Part shown: positions 30,743 through 39,181 of the stretch, in pieces
Layout of the letters: each line of letters begins with the position of its first letter
How positions within the stretch are numbered: the stretch's first letter is position 1
NCBI GenBank assembly: GCA_963727575.1
Contig: CAVSIA010000027.1
Span: 243,077 to 307,076 of the forward strand
DNA: 64,000 nt
Reading direction: 5' to 3'
DNA from: JAHQVI01 sp963727575
GTDB lineage: Bacteria > Pseudomonadota > Alphaproteobacteria > Rhizobiales > Rhodomicrobiaceae
Position numbers and translations under genes: made by a program
The notes under the pieces: model-generated
What the model saw: the letters and a program-made list of their open reading frames with translations, nothing else
The model's database searches: none
What the model was told of the DNA's origin: nothing

Positions 30743-31855
30743 TCAGCCGTCAACCGGGACGCTTGTGGTAAAGGGCGGCGGCGCGGGCAGGCCGCGGCTG
30801 GTAATCGCCATGACTTTGAACAGGCTGCCCATCTGAAACGGGTCGACGAGCCGCCTTGCGCCGAGGAACAGGGCTGCGCGCTGCTCCTCGCTTGCCGTCG
30901 TCATGAGCCTCCGCAAACGGTCCTCCAATCCGAGCGACAGCAGAAAGTCGCTCTGTGACAGCGGCCCCCAGACGTCGAGTCCGGCGGCCTCCGCGACATG
31001 GGCAAGCTCGGCGAAATTGACATGAGCGCTGAGATCCGCCTCGCCCGGCGCCTCCAGCGGCGGCGCATAATGATGTTCATGGACCGCCTGCAGCGTGTCG
31101 CCGAAGTCGGGCCGCTCATACCCATAGTCGGCGACCAGCAGCGCGACCGGCTGGGTTTCTGCCCGGCGGCCGATTTCGCCCATCATTGCGGCGGCGTTGG
31201 GGCGATGCTCGAGAATGTCGCCTTCCGCCGGCCCCTTGGCGGGCAGCAGCTCGACCGGGGGCACGGCCAGCCGCCCGCTGCCGAAGGACGGACGGTCCGA
31301 GCCGTTCAGCTTGACGACGCGGCGATGCCAGCTTCCGCCCTCATAGATGTGCTGCTCGACCGGCAGCGCGTCGAAGAATTCGTTGGCGATGACGATCAGC
31401 GGGTTCTGCGGGATTGCGGTGAAGGTCTGGTGCCAGTGCGGTGCGCACAATGCCGAGAGGGCCTGGCCCTGCATTTCGCGCAAGGTCGAGGACGTCTCGA
31501 CAAGATGAACCTGGGCGGCGTCGCGGAAGTCGGGGGCGGCGCGGGCGGCGCGCAGGGCGTCCTGCATCAGCGTGCCCCGGCCCGGTCCGAGCTCGGCGAG
31601 CACGAACGGCCTCGGTGCGCCCATGCTCTGCCAGACCGTGATCGCCCAGACCGCGATCAATTCGCCGAAGATCTGGCAAACCTCCGGTGCGGTAACGAAA
31701 TCGCCAGACGCGCCGATCGGATTTCCGCGCCGGTAATAGGAGTGGTCGCCTGCGGTCAGGCACCACGCCATATACTCAGCCACGCTCATCGGGCCCTGCT
31801 GGGACAGACGCTGTCTTAATTTTCCGACGGGTGAGGAGTTCATCTCATCCATCAA
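30743..31855 (-). CDS. MidA/NDUFAF7-family SAM-dependent methyltransferase
   Basis: A 370-residue protein of the DUF185 family. Motifs are MSVAEYMAWCLT, the substrate-side GDFVTAPEVCQIFGELIAVW, the SAM-binding ELGPGRGTLMQDALR and VIANEFFDALPVEQH. The mitochondrial orthologue NDUFAF7 methylates an arginine of complex I subunit NDUFS2, so a role in complex I assembly is likely. It is between lgt and pgeF, an order widely seen in alphaproteobacteria. Several Met codons near the start (31855, 31852, 31843) leave the exact start open. Confidence 0.9.
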   Translation of the reverse strand: MMDEMNSSPVGKLRQRLSQQGPMSVAEYMAWCLTAGDHSYYRRGNPIGASGDFVTAPEVCQIFGELIAVWAITVWQSMGAPRPFVLAELGPGRGTLMQDALRAARAAPDFRDAAQVHLVETSSTLREMQGQALSALCAPHWHQTFTAIPQNPLIVIANEFFDALPVEQHIYEGGSWHRRVVKLNGSDRPSFGSGRLAVPPVELLPAKGPAEGDILEHRPNAAAMMGEIGRRAETQPVALLVADYGYERPDFGDTLQAVHEHHYAPPLEAPGEADLSAHVNFAELAHVAEAAGLDVWGPLSQSDFLLSLGLEDRLRRLMTTASEEQRAALFLGARRLVDPFQMGSLFKVMAITSRGLPAPPPFTTSVPVDG

Positions 31856-31971
31856 GTGTCCGTCTTAACATCGATTTTCAGAATAGAGGCACGTCGTGAT
31901 GGATACAATATCAGTGTTATAGGAAAAATGACGGTCGTGCTACGCCCGCAGCCCCGTTCGGGCGCGGAATT

Positions 31972-32844
31972 TCACCTTTCGTAGATGTGGGAGCTTTTTG
32001 CCGCGCCGAGTGAGCCGGAGCGGCGGATGGCCTGCGCGATCAGGTAGGCCCCGAATGCCAGCATGGGCAGCGAATAGACCATTCCCGTGGAGAAATATTG
32101 CGTGGTGAAGAACTCGGCGTAGTCCCACTGCTTGAAGAATTCGACGAAGATCCGGGCAACCGCGTAGCCGCAAAGGAACGCGCCTGCCGTCAAGCCCGGC
32201 CGCTTCAGCGAGCCGCGGCGGTGGGTGAGATAGCGAATCAGCAGAAACAGCAGCAGCCCTTCGAGGCAGGCCTCGTAGATCTGCGTCGGATGACGCGGGC
32301 CGGGCAGATCGCCGGGCTCGAGCACCTCGATGGGGAAATCGACCGCCCAGGGCACGTCGCTCAGCCGCCCGTAAACCTCGCCGTTGATGAAATTCGCAAT
32401 CCGGCCGAAGAACAGCCCGAACGGCACCACCGCCCCGCACAGATCGCCGAGCGACAGGAACGAGATGCGGTTGACGCGGGCGAACAGCGCGATCGCCGTG
32501 ATCACGCCGAGCAGTCCGCCATGAAACGCCATGCCGCCCTGCCAGACATAGAAGAATTGCAGCGGATTGCGGATGAACATCGACGGCTCGTAGAGCAGCA
32601 CGAAGCCGAGCCGGCCGCCGATCACGGTGCCGAGCGTTGCCCACAGGAGGAAATCGTCGGCCTGTTCCGGCCGCATCGGCGATCCGCCGCGCCAGAGATC
32701 GTCACGCCGCAGGAGGCTGCGCATATAGAGCCAGCCGAGCACCAGCCCGACGAGATAGGCAAGCCCGTACCAGCGCACCTTGAGCGGCCCGAGCGCGATC
32801 GCCACCGGATCGATCGCGGGAAACGGCAGTGCCATCAGCTCCAT
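31972..32844 (-). CDS. lgt: Prolipoprotein diacylglyceryl transferase
   Basis: A 290-residue inner-membrane enzyme with about seven helices. It shows the Lgt motifs VRWYGLAYLVG, YVWQGGMAFHGGLLG and the signature GRIANFINGEVYGR, then HPTQIYEA. It attaches diacylglycerol to the lipobox Cys of prolipoproteins, which here would include the L,D-transpeptidase at 12.8 kb and the lipoprotein at 28.7 kb. It is divergent from ubiK and leads the lgt-midA-pgeF set. Confidence 0.95.
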   Translation of the reverse strand: MELMALPFPAIDPVAIALGPLKVRWYGLAYLVGLVLGWLYMRSLLRRDDLWRGGSPMRPEQADDFLLWATLGTVIGGRLGFVLLYEPSMFIRNPLQFFYVWQGGMAFHGGLLGVITAIALFARVNRISFLSLGDLCGAVVPFGLFFGRIANFINGEVYGRLSDVPWAVDFPIEVLEPGDLPGPRHPTQIYEACLEGLLLFLLIRYLTHRRGSLKRPGLTAGAFLCGYAVARIFVEFFKQWDYAEFFTTQYFSTGMVYSLPMLAFGAYLIAQAIRRSGSLGAAKSSHIYER

Positions 32845-32998
32845 TGCGGTCCGCCTCCAAGACTGTGCGCGAGGTGTTGATGCCGCTTCCTATCAGGGCG
32901 TGCAAGGCGAGCCAAGCCTTGATCGCGCGCGGCGCTGCCGCCAATATCAGGTCGAATGTTCATTGCGCGTCTATCCGACAGCTGGAGAGCACAATCCG

Positions 32999-33265
32999 AT
33001 GACACAGACGACAGGCAGATTTTTCGACGAGATGGCCAAATTGATGACCGACGCGGCCGGTGCGGCGCAGGGGCTTCGCCAGGACGCCGACGTGTTCTTC
33101 CGCTCGCAGGCCGAACGCGTGCTGCGTGATCTCAACGTGGTGCAGCGGGAGGAATTCGAGGCGGTGAAGGCCATGGCGGTCAAGGCGCTGGAGGAAAACG
33201 AGCGTTTGACCAAACGAATCGAGGCGCTGGAGGCCGCACGGGCGGGTTCTTCCCAGAATCCGTGA
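32999..33265 (+). CDS. ubiK: Ubiquinone biosynthesis accessory factor UbiK (BMFP)
   Basis: An 88-residue protein of the BMFP/UbiK family: an amphipathic N-terminal helix (FFDEMAKLMTDAAGAAQGLR) and a C-terminal coiled coil (VKALEENERLTKRIEALEAA). UbiK assists late, aerobic steps of ubiquinone synthesis. The ATG at 32999 follows CTGGAGAG; earlier in-frame starts give no family similarity. Confidence 0.85.
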   Translation: MTQTTGRFFDEMAKLMTDAAGAAQGLRQDADVFFRSQAERVLRDLNVVQREEFEAVKAMAVKALEENERLTKRIEALEAARAGSSQNP

Positions 33266-33434
33266 GAAAACGCATTTCCCCGTGGAGAAGATGGCAACCG
33301 CCTTGCGGAGGTAAGCCGACGCAGTTTACCCGCTAGTAGAGGGTGCTAGGGGGATCCGCGCGTTAGCGCATCGAGCTTCCTTATATTTGCGCAGAGTAAA
33401 GCCCGCCAATGCAACGCAAGGCGAAGGTCAAGGA

Positions 33435-33932
33435 ATGGCATCTGTTTTACCAGATTTTACGCGACTGACCCATCCGATCGACTTGACGGAACAAATCGCG
33501 TCGATCAACGAATGGCCGTTCGAACGCGCGGCCGAGGACGAGCTGACGCTGGTGGTCGCCGGAAGCTGGAGCGATTATCATCTCTCCCTGAACTGGCGGG
33601 ACGATCTGGAGTCGCTGCATATCGCCTGCGCCTTCGACCTGAAAGTGCCTTATCCGCGCGCTGCGGAGGTCTACCGGTTGCTGGCGCAGATCAACGAGCA
33701 GCTCTGGCTCGGTCATTTCGACCTTTGGGCCCATGAGGGGCTGCTGCTCTATCGCCACAGCCTGATGCTGCACGGCGCGGAGCCGACACCGAACCAGTGC
33801 GAGGCGATGATCTCGGCGGCGCTGGAGTCCTGCGAGCGGTATTATCAGGCATTCCAGTTCGTCGTCTGGGCCGGCAAGCGCGCCGAGGACGCCATCGCCA
33901 CGGCGATGTTCGAGACGGAAGGGCACGCATGA
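33435..33932 (+). CDS. YbjN-domain protein
   Basis: A 165-residue protein matching the YbjN (putative sensory transduction regulator) family: HPIDLTEQIASINEWPFERA, then LSLNWRDDLESLHIACAFDL and LWLGHFDLWAHEGLLLYRHS. The fold resembles a type III secretion chaperone; the biochemical role is not known. It directly precedes proC with an ATGA overlap, a pairing conserved in Hyphomicrobiales. Confidence 0.85.
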   Translation: MASVLPDFTRLTHPIDLTEQIASINEWPFERAAEDELTLVVAGSWSDYHLSLNWRDDLESLHIACAFDLKVPYPRAAEVYRLLAQINEQLWLGHFDLWAHEGLLLYRHSLMLHGAEPTPNQCEAMISAALESCERYYQAFQFVVWAGKRAEDAIATAMFETEGHA

Positions 33933-34769
33933 AAAACCACGACGCCGGGCCAATTCTCCTTGTCGGTGCTGGCCGCATGGGCAGCGCGCTCCTCAGAGGC
34001 TGGCTCTCGCAGGGCCTCGCTCAGGAGCATGTCATCGTCCAGGAGCCCGAGCCCAGCGACGAGGTCGTGGAGTTTCTGAACGAGACCGGCGTCGGCGTCG
34101 CCGCCCAGGCGGAGGTGCCGGTCGGCCCGGCGGTGATCGTGCTTGCGGTCAAGCCGCAGGTGATGGACGAGGTCGCCGCGGCCATCGCGCCGCTGGTGGG
34201 TGCTGATACCGTCGTGCTGTCGATTGCGGCGGGGCGGACCATTGACAGCCTTGCCAGAGCATTTCCCATCGGGGACGGCGATTGTCCGCGCCATGCCCAA
34301 TACGCCCGCCGCGATCGGGCGCGGCGCTACTGCGCTTTGCGCGAACCATGCGGTGACGCAGCCGCAGGCCGCGCTCTGCGAGAAGATGATGAAAGCCGTC
34401 GGCGATGCGGTCTGGCTCGACGACGAGGCGCTGATGGATGCCGTCACGGCGGTATCCGGCTCCGGCCCAGCCTATGTCTTCCTGCTGGCGGAAGCGTTGG
34501 CCAAAGCCGGAGAAGCGGCAGGGCTTCCTGCCGAGCTGTCCGCCAAGCTGGCACGCGCGACGGTTGCCGGCGCCGGCGAGTTGCTCTACCGATCGAATAC
34601 CTCGCCCGCGCAATTGCGGCGCAATGTGACGTCGCCCGGCGGCACGACGGCGGCGGCGATGGGCGTGCTGATCGGCGCCGACGATGAAACGCCGGACGGT
34701 CCGTTGACGGAGCTTCTGTCCAAAGCCGTCGAGGCGGCTGCGAAACGTTCGCGCGAGCTAGCTGGCTAG
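33929..34769 (+). CDS. proC: Pyrroline-5-carboxylate reductase (frameshifted)
   Basis: ProC reduces P5C to proline. The Rossmann motif LLVGAGRMGSALLRGWL is at the start, followed by VLAVKPQVMDE. An extra G in the run at 34271-34274 interrupts the frame; the next frame gives AIVRAMPNTPAAIGRGATAL, SGSGPAYVFLLAEALAKAGE and SPGGTTAAAMGVL. The total length of about 280 residues is normal. The ATG overlaps the stop of the YbjN gene (ATGA). The 3' end overlaps the convergent cca gene by 12 bases. Confidence 0.9.
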
Positions 34770-36013
34770 GCTGGCCAGAAGCGCATCCGGGCCGAGCTGA
34801 AAATCCGACGCGATCCAGCGAGCCTCGAGGTCGCGCAGCGCCTCGCCGATGCGCGGGCCCGGCGTGAAGCCGCGCGCGATAAGGTCCTGACCTTTCACGG
34901 GAAAAACGGGCGGATGCCAGCGGTCGGGCAAGCCGTACAGCTCGCGCCATGCACCGTCCGCAGGCGCATCGCTTGGTCGCCGCTCTGCCGCGCCCAGGCG
35001 ATGAGGACGCGATCCTGAAAAGCCTGTGCCCCGAGCCGATAAAGCGCAACGCGTGCGTCCCGCTCGCCGGTGGCCGCCGAAAGCATCGGACGCAGCGCCG
35101 CCATCGCATCGAGCCTTGCGGCTTCGGCATTGGACAGGCGCAGGCGGCTCGCAAGCCGGTCCGCATCTTCTTCGACCATCAGCGACAGCGCGGCGAGGCG
35201 GCGGATCGGCGCCGGCTTGATGCCGAGCCGCGCCTCGATGCCGGCCATCCGCTCGAAATGGGTGAGCCGCACGACGCCGGCCAGAATGGCGACCAGCAGG
35301 CCGGTTTCGGCCATCGGCTCGAGAGCCAGCCGCGGGTTTCGCGTCACCAGGATGCGCAACAGCTCGGCGCGAACGCGCTCCCCGGACAGGCCGCCGAGCC
35401 CGCCGCGTTCCTCGATGCAGGCGGACAGTCCCTCCGCATCCGGCGGACCGGAGCTGTAATCGGCGGTGAAGCGGAAGAAGCGCAGAATGCGCAGGTAATC
35501 CTCGCGGATCCGCTCGTGGGCCGAGCCGATGAACCGGACGCGCCGCGCTTCAAGATCGGGCAGCCCGCCGAGCGGGTCGAAGATCGCGCCGGTGACGTCG
35601 GCGTAGAGCGCGTTCAGCGTGAAGTCGCGCCGCGCCGCATCGGCGGCCCAGTCACGGGTGAACGCCACGGTGGCGTGCCGGCCATGGGTTTCCACGTCCT
35701 GCCGCAGGGTGGTCACTTCGAAGGGGATGTGGTCGGCGACGACGGTGATCGTGCCGTGGTCGATGCCCGTCGGCACCGGCTTGAGGCCGGCCTGCTCGGC
35801 CAGGCGGATGACCTCGTCGGGCGTTGCCGTCACCGCGAAGTCGATATCGCTGACCGGCAGCCCCATCAGCGTGTTCCGCGTGGCGCCGCCGACGATCCGC
35901 GCCTCGTGGCCCTCCCGGTTGAGCGCCGCGAAAAGTGCGCCCACTTGCGGCTGCCGGAACCACTCGGCCCCGGCGACGCTCAGTCGGGTCGGCGTTTGCG
36001 ATGCATCGGTCAC
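34758..36013 (-). CDS. cca: CCA tRNA nucleotidyltransferase / poly(A) polymerase family (frameshifted)
   Basis: A class II nucleotidyltransferase of about 418 residues. The head carries IVGGATRNTLMGLPVSDIDF with the DxD metal site, then RRDFTLNALYADVTG and RVRFIGSAHERIREDYLRIL. The tail continues after a one-base deletion at about 34966-34968 as WRELYGLPDRWHPPVFPVKG and ends LLASLAS. It adds or repairs the CCA end of tRNA. The likely start is the GTG at 36013 (GAGGGCGACGCCC before it). It is the last gene of the nudix-DUF6111-cca operon. Confidence 0.88.
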
Positions 36014-36047
36014 GGGCGTCGCCCTCAGCGTCCTGGATCGGCTGGCT

Positions 36048-36311
36048 CTATTCGATATGTCCGGGGACCACCCGGCCGTCTTCGACATGCGGCGGCACAT
36101 AGGTTCCCCCTGGCGCGATCGACTCCCACTGGGCCAGGAAAGTCAGCGCCACCATCACCAGAAGCGCGCCCGCCGCCAGCAGCCAGAAGATCGGCGCATC
36201 GGCGACGATGGCGTCATTCGGTGAGCTGCGCCTGCGGAAGTACACATAGGTGAAGTAGACCATCGTGGGCACGAGCAGAAGAAGCAGATTGACGAGGATG
36301 ACCCTGATCAT
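36048..36311 (-). CDS. DUF6111-like small membrane protein
   Basis: An 87-residue protein with two membrane helices (ILVNLLLLLVPTMVYFTYVY and FWLLAAGALLVMVALTFLAQ) and a short tail ending PPHVEDGRVVPGHIE. This small protein is conserved between the Nudix and cca genes in Hyphomicrobiales. Its start overlaps the Nudix stop by four bases (ATGA). The function is unknown. Confidence 0.78.
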   Translation of the reverse strand: MIRVILVNLLLLLVPTMVYFTYVYFRRRSSPNDAIVADAPIFWLLAAGALLVMVALTFLAQWESIAPGGTYVPPHVEDGRVVPGHIE

Positions 36312-36982
36312 TCCGCGTAAAGCCTTTCATACATGATCCGCAAAATCCCGGCGGTGACTCCCCAGATATATCTCTCGCCATAGGGCATTGCATAGAAATG
36401 ACGCTGCCGTCCCTGCCATTCGCGCGAATGCAGCTCGTGATTGGCCTCGGTCATGAGAAATTCCAGCGGCACTTCAAAGACATCGGCAACCTCCCGCTCG
36501 TCCGCCTGCAGCACCATGCGCTCCGATACCACCGACAGAACTGGCACGATTCGAAAGCCGGTGCGCGATTCATAAGGCGCGAGCAGCCCGATCGGCGTGA
36601 CCAGATCAGGATCGAGCCCGATCTCCTCATGCGCCTCCCGCAGCGCCGTTGCAACGACGGATGCATCGCCCTCGTCGACCCGCCCGCCGGGAAACGCCAC
36701 CTGACCGGCATGGGTGGGCATGTCGGACGCCCGCAGCGTCAGGATCACGGTGGGGCCCGGCTCACGGTCGACGATGCCGACCAGCACGCCCGCAGGACGG
36801 AAGCCGCCGGCCGGCTCGGGGAAATGCGCCAGATCGGGATTGAGGTCGTGATCGCCGCGCAGGCCGCCCGATTTGCTGGTGATGTCCCGAGCCGCCGAGA
36901 GCGGCAATGCACGACGCTCGGCGCGAGCGATGAAATCCTGCGCCGTGAAGCTGCCGTGTTTTATGTCCATGCTCGACGCCAT
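36308..36982 (-). CDS. Nudix hydrolase, CoA pyrophosphatase type
   Basis: A 224-residue protein. It contains the UPF0035-like stretch ILTLRASDMPTHAGQVAFPG preceding the Nudix box GGRVDEGDASVVATALREAH and EEIGL. This combination marks CoA/acyl-CoA diphosphatases. A second in-frame ATG at 36970 (MDIKHGSF) is possible. It heads the operon with DUF6111 and cca and is divergent from moxR. Confidence 0.87.
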   Translation of the reverse strand: MASSMDIKHGSFTAQDFIARAERRALPLSAARDITSKSGGLRGDHDLNPDLAHFPEPAGGFRPAGVLVGIVDREPGPTVILTLRASDMPTHAGQVAFPGGRVDEGDASVVATALREAHEEIGLDPDLVTPIGLLAPYESRTGFRIVPVLSVVSERMVLQADEREVADVFEVPLEFLMTEANHELHSREWQGRQRHFYAMPYGERYIWGVTAGILRIMYERLYAE

Positions 36983-37189
36983 TGATCAAACTAATAGGCA
37001 AGAATTGGGCGCCGCGCCACAGAAACGGCCCCGCCAATTGGGAAAAACAGGGCTGCGTGCGCGGGCGTCATGCTTTCGCTGCAGTGCAAAATCGTGCTTG
37101 CGCTCCAGCCTGCTTTCACCTGATAGTTGATATGAGGACAACCGATCGCCGCGCATGTCGCGATGCGAGAGTCAAGTGAACGGTAGCCT

Positions 37190-38188
37190 ATGACCCTTAC
37201 GCAGCCTGAAACCGATATCGTCGAGCGCCTGGAAGCCACAAGCGCCAAATTCGCGAGAGTTCGGGACGCAGCCGCTTCCATCATCTTCGGCCAGGAGCGT
37301 GTCATCGACCTGACACTGGTCACGCTTCTCTCGGGCGGTCACGCACTTTTGATCGGCGTGCCGGGCCTCGCCAAAACCAGCCTTGTCGAGACGCTCGGCC
37401 GTGTGCTCGGCGTGGACAGCAAGCGCATTCAGTTCACGCCGGACCTGATGCCCTCGGACATCGTCGGCTCCGAAGTCCTCGAGGAAACGGCAAACGGCTC
37501 GCGCTCCTTCCGCTTCATCAAAGGTCCGGTCTTCACCCAGCTTCTGATGGCGGACGAAATCAACCGCGCCAGTCCGAAAACGCAGTCGGCGCTGCTTCAG
37601 GCCATGCAGGAGCATCACGTCACGGTGGCCGGCCATCGGTACGACGTGCCGACGCCGTTCCATGTTCTGGCGACGCAGAACCCGCTGGAGCAGGAAGGCA
37701 CCTATCCGCTCCCCGAAGCCCAGCTCGACCGCTTCCTCCTGCAGATCGACGTCGATTACCCGGACGTGTCGGCCGAGCGGCGGATGCTGTTCGCCACCAC
37801 CGGCAACGAGGATCGCCGTCCGCAGCTCATTCTTTCGGCGCAGGATTTGCTTGCCGCGCAGCGTCTCGTCCGCCAGATCCCTGTCGGCGATCAGGTCGTC
37901 GACGCGATTTTGAAGCTGGTCCGCTCGGCGCGCCCCGGCACGGCCGATGCGACCGAGCAGGTGAACAATTACGTGGCGTGGGGCCCTGGTCCGCGCGCCA
38001 GCCAGTCGCTGATGCTTGCCGTGCGCGCACGCGCCATGATGGACGGGCGGCTTTCGCCCTCGATCGACGATGTGATCGCGCTAGCCGAACCGATTTTGAA
38101 GCATCGTATGGCGCTGTCCTTTGCGGCCCGTGCCGACGATGTCGCAATCTCCGATATTGTTGCCAACTTGACCAAACCGCTCGCGTAG
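37190..38188 (+). CDS. MoxR-family AAA+ ATPase
   Basis: A 332-residue MoxR ATPase. Walker A is GVPGLAKTSLVE, Walker B and following QLLMADEINRASPKTQSALL, with QAMQEHHVTVAGHRYDVPTP and ATQNPLEQEGTYPLPEAQLD, the family signature. MoxR proteins act as chaperones for VWA-domain partners. It opens a four-gene Bat-like cluster; the DUF58 gene follows 14 bases after its stop. Confidence 0.93.
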   Translation: MTLTQPETDIVERLEATSAKFARVRDAAASIIFGQERVIDLTLVTLLSGGHALLIGVPGLAKTSLVETLGRVLGVDSKRIQFTPDLMPSDIVGSEVLEETANGSRSFRFIKGPVFTQLLMADEINRASPKTQSALLQAMQEHHVTVAGHRYDVPTPFHVLATQNPLEQEGTYPLPEAQLDRFLLQIDVDYPDVSAERRMLFATTGNEDRRPQLILSAQDLLAAQRLVRQIPVGDQVVDAILKLVRSARPGTADATEQVNNYVAWGPGPRASQSLMLAVRARAMMDGRLSPSIDDVIALAEPILKHRMALSFAARADDVAISDIVANLTKPLA

Positions 38189-38202
38189 CGGACATTTATG
38201 GG

Positions 38203-39181
38203 ATGCAAGAGTTGAAGGGGCTGGCTGAAGGCAGGTCCACTCACGAACTGGAACTCGCGGCCCACGGGTTGGCAAAGCGGTTGCCCGCATTGCTTGTCGA
38301 AGCAAGCCGCGTTGCTCAGACAGTCGCCCACGGCATTCATGGCAGGCGCCGCGCCGGACCCGGGCGAGACCTTCTGGCAATTCCGTCACTATCAGGTCGG
38401 CGACAGCGTTCCCGGCATCGATTGGCGGCGATCGGCCAGTTCCGACCACCTCTATGTCCGGGAACGCGAGTGGGAAGCGGCGCATACGCTCCGGCTCTGG
38501 CCGGACATGTCGCTCTCGATGGCGTTCCGCTCGCATCTGTCCTCGGAGCCGAAGATCGACCGCGCCCTGGTGCTGGCCTTTGCCGTCGGCGAGCTGGCGG
38601 TGGCGGGCGGCGAGCGGGTTGGCCTTCTGGGCGGCGATCCGCCCGCGTCCGGACGCAAGACCATTCCGAAAATGGCCCTGCATATCGCCAAGCAGGCCGC
38701 GGACGGCGTGAAGTTTCCAAGCCTTCCTCCGCGCATTCCGCTGAGCCGGTTCTCCGAATGCCTGCTGTTCAGCGATTTTCTCGACCCGCCCGAGGAGCTT
38801 GCGGCGGTCTGCGAATATATCGCCGGCCAGGGCGTTCGCGGCCATCTGGTGCAGATCCTCGATCCGGCGGAGGAAACGCTGCCTTACCAGGGGCGCGTGG
38901 AGTTTTCCGGTGTCGAAAGCGCCGACCGTATGCTTGCCGGACGCGCCGAAGGTTTGCGCCAGAATTATGTGCTTCGCCTTCAGCAGCACAAAGAGGCGAT
39001 TGCGGATCTGGCGCGGCGGCTGGAATGGTCGTATCTCATTCATCATACCGACCGTCCCGCCGGCGAAGCGCTGCTTGCACTGCATACTTATCTGTCCGGC
39101 CAGGCGTCGAGCTACCGCGCGACGGCCGGGGCCAAGCGGCAGCGGTCTGACGAGTCGAAAATTTCGGAGGGTGCTGGATGA
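38203..39181 (+). CDS. DUF58 protein of the MoxR-associated cluster (frameshifted)
   Basis: The first ~50 residues (LAKRLPALLVEASRVAQTVA, GIHGRRRAGPG) are in one frame; after an extra C in the run at 38359-38361 the protein continues GETFWQFRHYQVGDSVPGID and WRRSASSDHLYVREREWE, the DUF58 signature. The remainder forms a VWA-like fold (LRLWPDMSLSMAF; degenerate metal site). Total about 325 residues. No function is established; it is an expected partner of the MoxR ATPase. The stop overlaps the start of the next gene (ATGA). Confidence 0.85.
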
